64,000 nucleotides of DNA from Nocardia brasiliensis ATCC 700358 (GTDB lineage: Bacteria; Actinomycetota; Actinomycetes; Mycobacteriales; Mycobacteriaceae), in contig NC_018681.1 in assembly GCF_000250675.2 (NCBI RefSeq), positions 6,758,001 to 6,822,000 on the forward strand, written 5' to 3'. How positions within the stretch are numbered: the stretch's first letter is position 1; every line of letters starts with the position of its first letter. Positions 1 to 7,843 of the stretch are shown here, one piece after another. Under the pieces are notes generated by a model. It ran no database searches. It had not been told where the DNA came from and saw only the letters and a list, made by a program, of their open reading frames with translations. The position numbers and the translations under genes are program-made.

Positions 1-394
1 TGCAGCTCCGGCATTCCACGAATCCCATGGAGAGATCGCCTCCCCCATCCACGCTCCGCGCCAATCGAATCGGTCCACATGCGGCAACAACGCGGTTCGC
101 GCGGCGAGGCGGCACACGCTGATCGCCGCCGACATCAGAAGCCCGATCGATGTCGGACGCCGCATCGGTGTCGACCGGTGTTCCTGGCCAGCCCCTCGGG
201 CAATGCAGCGACGGGAGCCCTGAACACAAGCATTCGGCGGCTGGGCACAGCATTCGTCGGGACCGCAGGCCTTGCATCGACCAGTCACCAGGATCGTCGG
301 CTGCGCGCACTCGACGGAAGCTCGGTTTGCGCCCCTCGCCGATCGAGGAGGCAAAAACGCTGGACCGCAGAGGCTTTCAGGGGATCGATGCGGA
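1..394. other. No gene recognised at window start
   Basis: Short open frames exist on the plus strand, but none shows a family motif, a convincing ribosome binding site or normal residue composition. The stretch lies downstream of oxyR, which runs leftwards and stops at 395. It may be intergenic or part of a feature cut by the window edge. Confidence 0.4.
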
Positions 395-1303
395 CTAGGC
401 CGGACGCTGGGTGCGGATGATGGCGGCCAGGTATTCGTAGTCGTCAGCTCGGGCGGTCGAGGTGCGGTAGGCGAGGCCGATGGTGCGGCCCGGGGCGGGG
501 GTGGCGAAGTGGGCGGTATCCAGTGTGCCGCGGGCGGTTTCGGCGGCGACGGCCATCTCCGGGATGAGGGTGACGCCGAGACCGCCGGCGACGCATTGCA
601 CCACCGTCGCCAAGGACGCGGCGCGGGTATCGCCGACCGCCGCCGGATGGATCTCCGCGGACCGGCACACATCCAGGGTCTGGTCGCGCAGGCAGTGCCC
701 TTCGTCGAGCAGCAGCAGCGGCAGCGAGTCCAGCACCGAAGGCACGAGATCCGTCCGCCCGGCGAGTTCGTGACCGCGCGGGGTCACCAGCACGAATTCT
801 TCGGTGTACAGGGGTATTTCGACCAGACCGGGCAGATCGGCCGGTAACGCGAGCAGCGCGACGTCGAGCACGCCGGTGCGCAACCCGTCCAACAGCCGTG
901 CGGTCTGATCCTCGATCACCTGCGGGTGGAGCGCGGGTAACTTCTTGCGCAACTCCGGAAGAAGGCCGGGTAGCACATACGGGGCAACCGTCGGGATGAT
1001 GCCCATCCGCAGCGACCCGCCGAGCCCGCCTCCGGTCGCCGAGGCGACGAACCGGTCCGCCGCCTCGAGGGTCGCCATCGCCTTGGGCAGCAAGCGCATC
1101 CCCGCCGCGGTGACGAGCACACGCCGCGTGCTGCGCTCGATCAACTGCAGCCCCAACCCGTGTTCGAGGGCCGCGAGCGCCTGCGATAGCGTGGGCTGGC
1201 TCACACGGAGCCGCGCTGCGGCAGTGCCGAAGTGGCGGTATTCCGCGACCGCTACGAACGCACGCAGCTGTGACAGGGTCGGCTGATAAGTCTGATCGGT
1301 CAC
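395..1303 (-). CDS. oxyR: OxyR, LysR-family peroxide-responsive regulator
   Basis: LysR-type transcription factor of 302 aa, expected to sense peroxide and control the divergent ahpC-ahpD pair. The N-terminal winged helix-turn-helix (about residues 10-65, core SQPTLSQALAALEHGLG) is followed by a LysR substrate domain with two cysteines in the effector region (contexts GHCLRDQ and VVQCVAG), as in OxyR. I chose the GTG at 1303 because the protein then begins VTDQTYQPTLSQLRAF, matching the start of mycobacterial OxyR. A GTG at 1330 would add nine residues and cover the palindrome in the intergenic region. The oxyR/ahpC divergence is classical in mycobacteria and Nocardia. Confidence 0.93.
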   Translation of the reverse strand: MTDQTYQPTLSQLRAFVAVAEYRHFGTAAARLRVSQPTLSQALAALEHGLGLQLIERSTRRVLVTAAGMRLLPKAMATLEAADRFVASATGGGLGGSLRMGIIPTVAPYVLPGLLPELRKKLPALHPQVIEDQTARLLDGLRTGVLDVALLALPADLPGLVEIPLYTEEFVLVTPRGHELAGRTDLVPSVLDSLPLLLLDEGHCLRDQTLDVCRSAEIHPAAVGDTRAASLATVVQCVAGGLGVTLIPEMAVAAETARGTLDTAHFATPAPGRTIGLAYRTSTARADDYEYLAAIIRTQRPA

Positions 1304-1306
1304 GGC

Positions 1307-1329
1307 TATCAGTGTAGTGCGACTGATCA
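1307..1329. promoter_or_regulatory. oxyR: Probable OxyR-binding palindrome between oxyR and ahpC
   Basis: The oxyR-ahpC intergenic region holds an interrupted inverted repeat, ATCAG-N10-CTGAT, at 1308-1327, just upstream of the chosen oxyR start. LysR regulators typically bind such dyads beside their own promoter, so this is a plausible autoregulatory and ahpC-activating site. The match is inferred from position and symmetry only. Confidence 0.45.
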
Positions 1330-1427
1330 CCTTTACCTTTCACCAGCCCTTCGGCAAGATCGAACGGGAGCTTTTCTGCTTTTCTGCACAGTGCTAGCAA
1401 ACCCACCCAGAACTGAGGAGATTAGGC

Positions 1428-2015
1428 ATGGCCTTGCTGACCATCGGCGACCAATTCCCGGCATACAACCTCACCGCCGTCATCGGCGGTGACCTGTCCA
1501 AGGTCGACGCTCAGCAGCCTGACGATTACTTCACCACCATCACCAGCGACGATCACGCGGGCAAGTGGCGCATCGTGTTCTTCTGGCCGAAGGACTTCAC
1601 CTTCGTGTGCCCGACCGAGATCGCCGCGTTCGGCAAGCTCAACGAGGAATTCGCAGACCGCGACGCGCAGGTGCTCGGCGCCTCCGTGGACAACGAGTTC
1701 GTGCACTTCCAGTGGCGGGCCCAGCACGAGGATCTGAAGACCCTGCCGTTCCCGATCCTGTCGGACCTCAAGCGCGAATTGGCCACCGCCACCGGCGTTC
1801 TCAACGCCGACGGCGTCGCGGACCGGGCCACCTTCATCGTCGACCCGAACAACGAGGTCCAGTTCGTCTCGGTGACCGCGGGTTCGGTCGGCCGCAACGT
1901 CGACGAGGTGCTGCGGGTGCTCGACGCGCTGCAGTCCGACGAGCTGTGCGCCTGCAACTGGAAGAAGGGCGATCCGACCATCAACGCGGGCGAACTGCTC
2001 GCCGCGAGCGTCTGA
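1428..2015 (+). CDS. ahpC: Alkyl hydroperoxide reductase AhpC (peroxiredoxin)
   Basis: Two-Cys peroxiredoxin of 195 aa that reduces organic peroxides, hydrogen peroxide and peroxynitrite. The peroxidatic Cys61 sits in FVCPTE. The C-terminal pair Cys174 and Cys176 in ELCACNWKKG matches the three-cysteine arrangement of mycobacterial AhpC. The start has an upstream GAGGAG ribosome binding site. It is followed 55 bp later by ahpD, so the two are likely cotranscribed, and oxyR is divergent. In this lineage AhpC is recharged by AhpD rather than by AhpF. Confidence 0.97.
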   Translation: MALLTIGDQFPAYNLTAVIGGDLSKVDAQQPDDYFTTITSDDHAGKWRIVFFWPKDFTFVCPTEIAAFGKLNEEFADRDAQVLGASVDNEFVHFQWRAQHEDLKTLPFPILSDLKRELATATGVLNADGVADRATFIVDPNNEVQFVSVTAGSVGRNVDEVLRVLDALQSDELCACNWKKGDPTINAGELLAASV

Positions 2016-2069
2016 CGCAACGCTGCGCAGAACTACGAAACTCAGTGAACCAGAGAAGGATTAAGGCAT

Positions 2070-2609
2070 ATGAGCATTGAGAACCTGAAGAACTCCCTCC
2101 CCGAGTACGCCAAGGACCTCAAGCTCAATCTGTCATCGCTCGCGCGCACCACCGTGCTGAACGAACAGCAGCTGTGGGGCACCCTGCTGGCGTCGGCGGC
2201 CGCGACCCGGTCGGCGACCACGCTGCGCGAGATCGCCGAGGAAGCCGCCGATGTGCTGTCCGAGCAGGCGTACAACGCCGCGCTCGGCGCCGCGTCGATC
2301 ATGGGCATGAACAATGTCTTCTATCGCGGCAAGGCGTTCCTCGACGGACGCTACGACGACCTGCGGGCCGGTCTGCGGATGCAGATCATCGGCACGCCCG
2401 GGGTCGACAAGGCCGATTTCGAGCTGTGGTCCTTCGCGGTCTCCTCGATCAACGGCTGCCAGCACTGCCTGGAAGCGCACGAGCACACGCTGCGCGAGGC
2501 GGGCGTGTCCCGTGAGGTGATCTTCGAGTCGCTGCGTGCGGCCGCGATCGTCGCCGGAGTCGCCCAGGCTGTGCAGTCGACCGAAGCGCTGGCCGGCGCC
2601 ACGGTCTGA
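2070..2609 (+). CDS. ahpD: Alkylhydroperoxidase AhpD
   Basis: CMD-family protein of 179 aa that passes electrons from lipoylated dihydrolipoamide succinyltransferase to AhpC. The catalytic CxxC is Cys130-Cys133 in the stretch GCQHCLEAH, with the proton-relay His137 and Glu118 at the positions known from the M. tuberculosis enzyme. Length is exactly typical. It is the second gene of the ahpCD operon and ends just before a strong hairpin. Confidence 0.97.
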   Translation: MSIENLKNSLPEYAKDLKLNLSSLARTTVLNEQQLWGTLLASAAATRSATTLREIAEEAADVLSEQAYNAALGAASIMGMNNVFYRGKAFLDGRYDDLRAGLRMQIIGTPGVDKADFELWSFAVSSINGCQHCLEAHEHTLREAGVSREVIFESLRAAAIVAGVAQAVQSTEALAGATV

Positions 2610-2624
2610 TCTCTCGGCTACCGG

Positions 2625-2660
2625 AGGCCGCCGTTTCGCTCACCGAAACGGCGGCCTTCT
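2625..2660 (+). terminator. Hairpin terminator after ahpD
   Basis: A perfect 14-bp stem (AGGCCGCCGTTTCG at 2625-2638 pairing with 2644-2657) closes a 5-nt loop and is followed by TCTTGT. Its position 15 bp after the ahpD stop fits an intrinsic terminator of the ahpCD transcript. Confidence 0.8.
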
Positions 2661-2758
2661 TGTCCGCAGACCATTGACCAGCATCTATTCGCGACAGAAC
2701 GCGTGGTGTGCATCACGCGACCGGTCCCTGTCGCCGGTGCCGAGTAGGCTCGGCGCTC

Positions 2759-3433
2759 ATGGGGACACAGGTAGATGTTGTGCGAGTGTTCACCGACAGC
2801 GCGGGGCGTTTCGGTAACGAGCTGGGTATCGCGCGAGCCGCCGATATGGCCGCCACCGAGCACCAGGCGCTCGCCGCCAAGGCCGGATACAGCGAGACCG
2901 TGGTGGTCGAGGACGCGGTGAACGGCGTCGCCAGGATGCGGATCTACACGCCGACCGTCGAATTGCCTTTCGCCGGGCACCCCAGTGTGGGCACCGCCTG
3001 GTGGTTCGCCGAGCACCACACCCCGATCGAGCGACTCGAGGTCCCGGCCGGGCCCGTCGCGGTGGAGCTCGCCGAGGGGCTCACCTGGATCACCGCCCGC
3101 GCGGCGTGGACACCGAACTTCACCTTCCACGAACTGCCCGACGCCGAGGAACTCGCCGCGCTGCGACCGGACGACTTCACCGGCGGCCCGCACTATCTGT
3201 GGACCTGGACCGACCAGAACCGCGGGACGTTGCGGTCGCGCATGTTCGCGCCCACCCTCGGGATCGCAGAGGACGAGGCGACCGGTGCCGCCGCCGTCGC
3301 CATCACCGCCCAGCTGCGCCGCAGCCTGATCATCACCCAGGGCCAGGGTTCACAGCTCTTCACCGGCTGGGACTCCGACGGCTGGGTCCGCCTCGGCGGC
3401 CGCGTAGTCGCCGACCAGGCCGTGGAGATCTGA
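2759..3433 (+). CDS. PhzF-family epimerase/isomerase-like protein
   Basis: PhzF/DapF-fold protein of 224 aa. The N-terminus QVDVVRVFTDSAGRFGNELG and the motif LPFAGHPSVGTAWW are hallmarks of PhzF enzymes, which isomerise small carboxylates. The C-terminal half carries the second family signature around EDEATGAAAVAI. The family is about 260-300 aa, so this is a rather short member. The substrate is unknown, and no phenazine pathway is nearby. The ATG at 2759 is preferred because the family-conserved VRVF strand follows at once; an upstream ATG at 2708 adds an atypical Cys/Arg-rich leader. Confidence 0.85.
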   Translation: MGTQVDVVRVFTDSAGRFGNELGIARAADMAATEHQALAAKAGYSETVVVEDAVNGVARMRIYTPTVELPFAGHPSVGTAWWFAEHHTPIERLEVPAGPVAVELAEGLTWITARAAWTPNFTFHELPDAEELAALRPDDFTGGPHYLWTWTDQNRGTLRSRMFAPTLGIAEDEATGAAAVAITAQLRRSLIITQGQGSQLFTGWDSDGWVRLGGRVVADQAVEI

Positions 3434-3572
3434 ACCGCAACCCCTCGGCACGAACGCGCTGGCCGCGAGCCCGCTGTGAGCACGGATGCAGTAGCCGATA
3501 TCGTTGCCGCAAAAGGCAATTCGGCGCGCACATCGGCAGGGCCGCGACGTCGCGACAGACACCCTGCGCGAC

Positions 3573-4277
3573 TCAGGGCAGTACCACCCCCGCGATGGGG
3601 CTGGTTGTCGGGGCGGGCGATCCACCCAAGGGTTCCACGCTGATCGCGAGTTGCTCGCCTGGGGCGAATGCCGTGACGAATGGTTTTGTGGCGGAGGGCA
3701 ATTCGGCAAGCACGCCGGCTGAGCGGGGTTGGGTTCCGGCCAGCAACCAGACCTGGTACACGTGGTCGGCGGGGGGTTGCGCTACCCCGTCGAAAGCTAC
3801 GCGGGCTACCCGCTGCTGGGGCGAGATCTCTACGACGAGCGAGCCACCGCCGGTGACCGGTCCGGCCAAGGTGCGTGTCGTCTGCTCCGCACTCGGCACT
3901 TGCGAGGGCGTGTCGTTGATCCGGTCGGCGACCACCACACCACCGATCACCAGGCACGCCGCGGCGGCGACCGGGACCGCCCAGCGCAGGCGCCGCGACC
4001 ATCGCGCGGGCGGACCAGACCGCTCGTCGGGCGGTAGCGCGGCCAGAATCCGGGCCTCCAGTTCCGGCGGTGGTTCCTGCGCGTCGAGGGCGGCCACCCG
4101 CGCCATCACCTCGCGCATCCGCCACACGGTGTCCAGAAAGGCTTGCCGCACAGCCGGATCGGCCGCTTCGAGCCGCTCCTCGATATGTCTGCGCTCGATC
4201 TCGGCGACGGCGTCGAGCGCGCACGGATAGGCGAGGTCGAGCAGTTCCGCGTCCGAGCGCGGCGGGACCTCAGCCAT
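3573..4277 (-). CDS. rskA: RskA-type anti-sigma factor
   Basis: Membrane anti-sigma factor of 234 aa, predicted to hold the adjacent sigma factor inactive until cleaved. The cytosolic N-terminal domain (residues 1-90) contains the helix EIERRHIEERLEAADPAVRQ typical of RskA/RskA-like proteins. One transmembrane segment follows at about 97-115 (RWAVPVAAAACLVIGGVVVA), then an extracytoplasmic RskA domain with the signature DHVYQVWLLAG. It overlaps the end of sigK by 8 bp, so translation is probably coupled. No MPT70/MPT83-like targets are visible here. Confidence 0.9.
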   Translation of the reverse strand: MAEVPPRSDAELLDLAYPCALDAVAEIERRHIEERLEAADPAVRQAFLDTVWRMREVMARVAALDAQEPPPELEARILAALPPDERSGPPARWSRRLRWAVPVAAAACLVIGGVVVADRINDTPSQVPSAEQTTRTLAGPVTGGGSLVVEISPQQRVARVAFDGVAQPPADHVYQVWLLAGTQPRSAGVLAELPSATKPFVTAFAPGEQLAISVEPLGGSPAPTTSPIAGVVLP

Positions 4278-4974
4278 CGGCGCCTTCTCCGGACAAGCAT
4301 TTCTCCAGTCTCTTCAGCCCGTCACGGATACGGGTTTTCACGGTGGGCAACGGTACCGAGAGATGATCGGCCACTTCACGGTACGTCCGCCCGGAGTAGT
4401 AGGCGAGGGCGATCGCTTCCCGCTGGGTCGGGGTGAGCGTATCGAGGCAGTCGGCGACCGTCTGCTCTTCCATCCGCTGTGTCACCGATTCGGCGACCAC
4501 ATCGTGATCGCGGCCCGCGTGCGCGTGCGCGAACGCCAGGTCGCGCCCGGCCGCGGCGGCTTCGGCGCGCACCCGGTCGACCGCGCGGCGATGCGCGAGC
4601 ATCATCAGCCAGCCGATCGGGCTCGACAGTTTCGGGTCGTAGCGTGCGGCGTGCGACCAGACCTGTAGGTACACCTCCTGCGCGACTTCTTCCGCGGTGG
4701 CGTGGCTGCGCAGGATCCGCACGGCGAGCCCGAACACCCGGGCGCTGGTGCGCCGGTAGAACTCGGTGAACGCGGCCCGATCCCCGCTGCCGATCGCGGC
4801 CAGCAGGGCGGTCAGTTCGCGGCTGACGAGCGCGGATCGCTGTCGAGCAGCGGCACTCGGCCGCGGGCACGCGACGATCGCCGCATCCTCGCCGATTCCG
4901 TCCGGCACCGGGTCTCCGAATCGGTACCAGGGCGCAGAACCGGGCTTGCCGATGGCCGAATCACCTGCCTGCAT
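4270..4974 (-). CDS. sigK: ECF sigma factor SigK
   Basis: Extracytoplasmic-function sigma-70 factor of up to 234 aa. Region 2 lies at about residues 60-130 (EFYRRTSARVFGLAVRILRS, then AQEVYLQVW and AHRRAVDRVR) and region 4 at about 175-225 (LTPTQREAIALAYYSGRTYR, VPLPTVKTRIRDGLKRL). Residues 1-50 have no family match, so translation may begin further downstream than the ATG at 4974. The gene overlaps its anti-sigma factor rskA, the arrangement in mycobacteria where SigK/RskA control secreted antigens and redox-responsive genes. Confidence 0.9.
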   Translation of the reverse strand: MQAGDSAIGKPGSAPWYRFGDPVPDGIGEDAAIVACPRPSAAARQRSALVSRELTALLAAIGSGDRAAFTEFYRRTSARVFGLAVRILRSHATAEEVAQEVYLQVWSHAARYDPKLSSPIGWLMMLAHRRAVDRVRAEAAAAGRDLAFAHAHAGRDHDVVAESVTQRMEEQTVADCLDTLTPTQREAIALAYYSGRTYREVADHLSVPLPTVKTRIRDGLKRLEKCLSGEGADG

Positions 4975-5023
4975 AGACAGGGGTTCGGTTTGCGATGGCG
5001 CGCGGATTGGTCTGCGGCGCCGG

Positions 5024-5701
5024 TCAACTCGAAACCGCGGCGATCAACATGTACGCGGTGCCGAGGTCCATCACCACGTGCGGGACCATCGCCCAGCGTC
5101 GGCGCGGACCGGCGAGCACCGCGACACACCCACCCGACCTGAGCACAATGCCCAGGTAGCCAGGCGTGTCGACACCCGGACGGCCGAACGTGCCCAGCAC
5201 TGTGACGACCAGTGCGTCCGCGGCGAACAGTCCGGCGAGCACCAGCGCGGGCACCGGGGCGGGTCCGTCGGCATGTCCGGCGGGGATATGTCCGGACATG
5301 GCGTAGAGCATCGCCGCGGCGGTCACCGTGTGATATCCGAGCGGGACCAGCCGGTCGGTGGCCGGTGACCGCTGTTCCCCGGTGCGCGGTTCCGCGAGGC
5401 GCGCCAGCAGCAACGCCGCGAAGACCACCGTCAGCGCGGTCAGCACACTGCGCAGGGCGATCGGGTTCGCGTCAGCCGGGAACATCAGCATCGCGAGCAT
5501 GACCAGGCACATGATCAGGTGCGCGGCGTCGGATTCGGCGTACCCGCCGCGCGGCACCGGTCCCGACGCACCGTGCTCGCGACCGTGTTCCGGCACCGCG
5601 ACCGGTGCGACCATCCGCCCCACCACGATTCCCGCCGTGATCAGGAAGGCCGCGACCACCGCCCACCGCAACGCGGCGTACTGCTGCACGAACTGCGCCA
5701 C
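5024..5701 (-). CDS. DUF5134-like multi-pass membrane protein
   Basis: Integral membrane protein of 225 aa with roughly six hydrophobic segments, including VVAAFLITAGIVVGRMVAPV, ALTVVFAALLLARLA and VLAGLFAADALVVTVLG. A histidine-containing segment (SDAAHLIMCLVMLAMLMFPA) resembles the DUF5134 family common in actinobacteria. Biochemical role is unknown. It starts with GTG behind AAAGGTGG. It lies upstream of sigK on the same strand with 49 bp between them, so it could be the first gene of a sigK operon. Confidence 0.7.
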   Translation of the reverse strand: MAQFVQQYAALRWAVVAAFLITAGIVVGRMVAPVAVPEHGREHGASGPVPRGGYAESDAAHLIMCLVMLAMLMFPADANPIALRSVLTALTVVFAALLLARLAEPRTGEQRSPATDRLVPLGYHTVTAAAMLYAMSGHIPAGHADGPAPVPALVLAGLFAADALVVTVLGTFGRPGVDTPGYLGIVLRSGGCVAVLAGPRRRWAMVPHVVMDLGTAYMLIAAVSS

Positions 5702-5785
5702 ACCCCACCACCTTTCGCCACGGCGACCGGGGATCTACTCCCCCCTATGCTCGCATTGATCGGAACTGGGGAACCGCGAACGAGG

Positions 5786-6823
5786 TCAGTGGGTCACCGA
5801 CGTCCGGTACCGATCGGCGGCGGTCCGCGCGAAACGCCCGGGCGACACACCCCGCCACTGTTTGAACGCGTTCGAAAAGCTCGGTGCGCCCGAATATCCC
5901 ATCCGGTAGGCGACGTCCTCGACGGTCAGTCCCGTCGCGAGCAACTCTTCGGCGAGGGTGCCGAAGGTTTCCGCGCAGAGCCTGCGATAGGAGGTGCCTT
6001 CATCGGCCAACCGGCGGCGCATGGTGCGCAGGCTCATGTGCAGCCCGGCGGCGACCTCCTCCTGGCTCAGCCTGCCGTTCATCCGGTGCATCAGCACCGA
6101 ACGCACCGAACCGGCCACCCCTTGGCGCAGGCCGCGACGCTGTAGCAGCTCGTCGCACTGCTCCTCGAAGAGCTGTGCGGTGAGCGGACTCGCCTGCGGC
6201 ATCGGCGCGTCCACGTCGGCGGCGTCGAACACGGCCAGTTGCAGTTCGGCGGATTCGGTGCTCGGGATCTCGAACTGTTCCAGGATCGGTGCCAGCCGCG
6301 GACCCAGTCCCCCCGCGATCTCGGCGCGCAACACCGGCGGCGGCACACCGAACACGAGGAACCAATTCGTCAGCAGCGCTGAGACATCCCGTTCGGCGAG
6401 GAACGCGCGCAGATCGGCGGGCAGGTCACGGTCGTCGCCGTAGAGCCAGATCTCGTCGTCGCGGTACACGTGCCAGGCGCGCGCGAAGGAGGTCATCAGG
6501 CTGAAGTAGCGCATGGCGACGTCGATGGCCTGACCCATGGTCGGGCTGCTGAGCACCGCGAGCGCGAACACCCCGAGGGTGGTGATGTGGGTGCGGGAGC
6601 CGGCTTCGAGGCCGAGGCCCGGCGGATCGCCGAGCTGCGTGACGATATTGCGGACGATGCCCAGCTCTTGTGCCGCGGTGATTTCCGCACCGGGCGTCTT
6701 CAGCAGGCGGGGATCGACTTCCGTGCCGTGCAGGCACTGCGACTGGGTCAGACCGTGATCTTCTCCGAGCTCGACGAGGATCACCGCGTGTGTCACCGAC
6801 CGCCGCCACTCCCATGAGGCCAC
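5786..6823 (-). CDS. AraC-family transcriptional regulator (Arabinose_bd/HTH_18 type)
   Basis: One-component regulator of about 345 aa. The N-terminal part (residues 1-220) resembles the AraC Arabinose_bd domain (GLEAGSRTHITTLGVFALAV, MGQAIDVAMRYFSLMTSFAR). The C-terminal part has two helix-turn-helix motifs (SQEEVAAGLHMSLRTMRRRL and TVEDVAYRMGYSGAPSFSNA). I take the GTG at 6823 as start because residues further upstream do not look like protein of this family. Such regulators often control lipid or fatty-acid genes; the divergent SDR and the acyl-CoA ligase are the obvious candidates, by inference only. Confidence 0.85.
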   Translation of the reverse strand: MASWEWRRSVTHAVILVELGEDHGLTQSQCLHGTEVDPRLLKTPGAEITAAQELGIVRNIVTQLGDPPGLGLEAGSRTHITTLGVFALAVLSSPTMGQAIDVAMRYFSLMTSFARAWHVYRDDEIWLYGDDRDLPADLRAFLAERDVSALLTNWFLVFGVPPPVLRAEIAGGLGPRLAPILEQFEIPSTESAELQLAVFDAADVDAPMPQASPLTAQLFEEQCDELLQRRGLRQGVAGSVRSVLMHRMNGRLSQEEVAAGLHMSLRTMRRRLADEGTSYRRLCAETFGTLAEELLATGLTVEDVAYRMGYSGAPSFSNAFKQWRGVSPGRFARTAADRYRTSVTH

Positions 6824-7108
6824 GTATCCATCGTTGCTTGCTATGGCCGATATGCGCAAGGTTTTTGGCCGGAGATCGTATGTTCCACTGCCCCAAGGGC
6901 ATTGGTTACCGGCAACAAAACCGGCCGACCGGTTCTGTATTCGAACCACCAGTGGCCGCATCTCGCAACCAGGTCGGCCGGTGTCGGCATGGACAGCGGC
7001 AGCCCGGCCTGCGCTGGCCGGATTGCGCAAACTCATGACCCGATATCGCATGGAACGCCACCCAGCGACACCCTAGCGTTGAACAGAGACAAAGGTGGGC
7101 AGAACGAA

Positions 7109-7837
7109 ATGTCTCGAAAAACACTCGCTGGCAAACGGATCGCGATCACCGGGGGCGCGCACGGCATCGGGCGCGAGACCGCACTGGCTTTCCTGGCGGA
7201 AGGCGCCGACGTCGTGATCGGGGACATGGATGTCGGCTCGGTGCGCGCGGTGGCCGACCAACTCGCCAGGACGCACGGCGGCACCGTGGTGGGGCTGGCC
7301 CTCGATGTCACCGACAGCGCTCGGTTCGCGAGCTTTCTCGGCTCCGCCGAACGCAAGCTCGGCGGGCTAGACGTCGTGGTGAACGCCGCCGACGTGATGC
7401 CGTCGGGTCCGTTCCTCGCCGAGACCGAGGCCGAATCCGACCACCAGATCGATATCAACCTGCGCGCGGTGATCACCGGAACCCGTTTGGCCGCTGAACG
7501 ATTCGCCGCTCGCGGGCACGGCCAGATCGTGAACATCGGGACCGCGGCCGGGGTGACCGGAGCCTTGGGTGTCGCGGTGTACTGCGCGACCAAGCACGGC
7601 GTGGTCGGGCTCGGCGCGGCACTCGATCACGAACTCGCCGAGCGGGGTGTCACCGTCAGCACGGTGGCGGCCGGGTCGATCACCGATCCGGTGGCGGTCG
7701 CCGACGCGGTCGTCGAGGCGGTGGTCCGGCAGCGGGGCGGGCTGATCAGTGTGGCCGCGCCCAGGGGCCTGCGAGCTTTGCGACCGCCGAGCGAGCTACT
7801 GCGCCGCCTCTTCGCGCGCGACGGGCAAGCGCACTGA
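7109..7837 (+). CDS. Short-chain dehydrogenase/reductase with unusual active site
   Basis: SDR of 242 aa. The nucleotide-binding motif TGGAHGIG is at residues 12-19 and the catalytic YxxxK pair is in YCATK. Two features are atypical. The residue 13 positions before the catalytic Tyr, normally Ser, is Thr (NIGTAAG), and the usual NNAG is replaced by NAAD. The ATG at 7109 directly precedes the conserved first strand (GKRIAITGG). It converges with the acyl-CoA ligase, with only 6 bp between the two ends. Substrate unknown; it may be a lipid or steroid-type oxidoreductase. Confidence 0.85.
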   Translation: MSRKTLAGKRIAITGGAHGIGRETALAFLAEGADVVIGDMDVGSVRAVADQLARTHGGTVVGLALDVTDSARFASFLGSAERKLGGLDVVVNAADVMPSGPFLAETEAESDHQIDINLRAVITGTRLAAERFAARGHGQIVNIGTAAGVTGALGVAVYCATKHGVVGLGAALDHELAERGVTVSTVAAGSITDPVAVADAVVEAVVRQRGGLISVAAPRGLRALRPPSELLRRLFARDGQAH

Positions 7838-7843
7838 GGTCCG

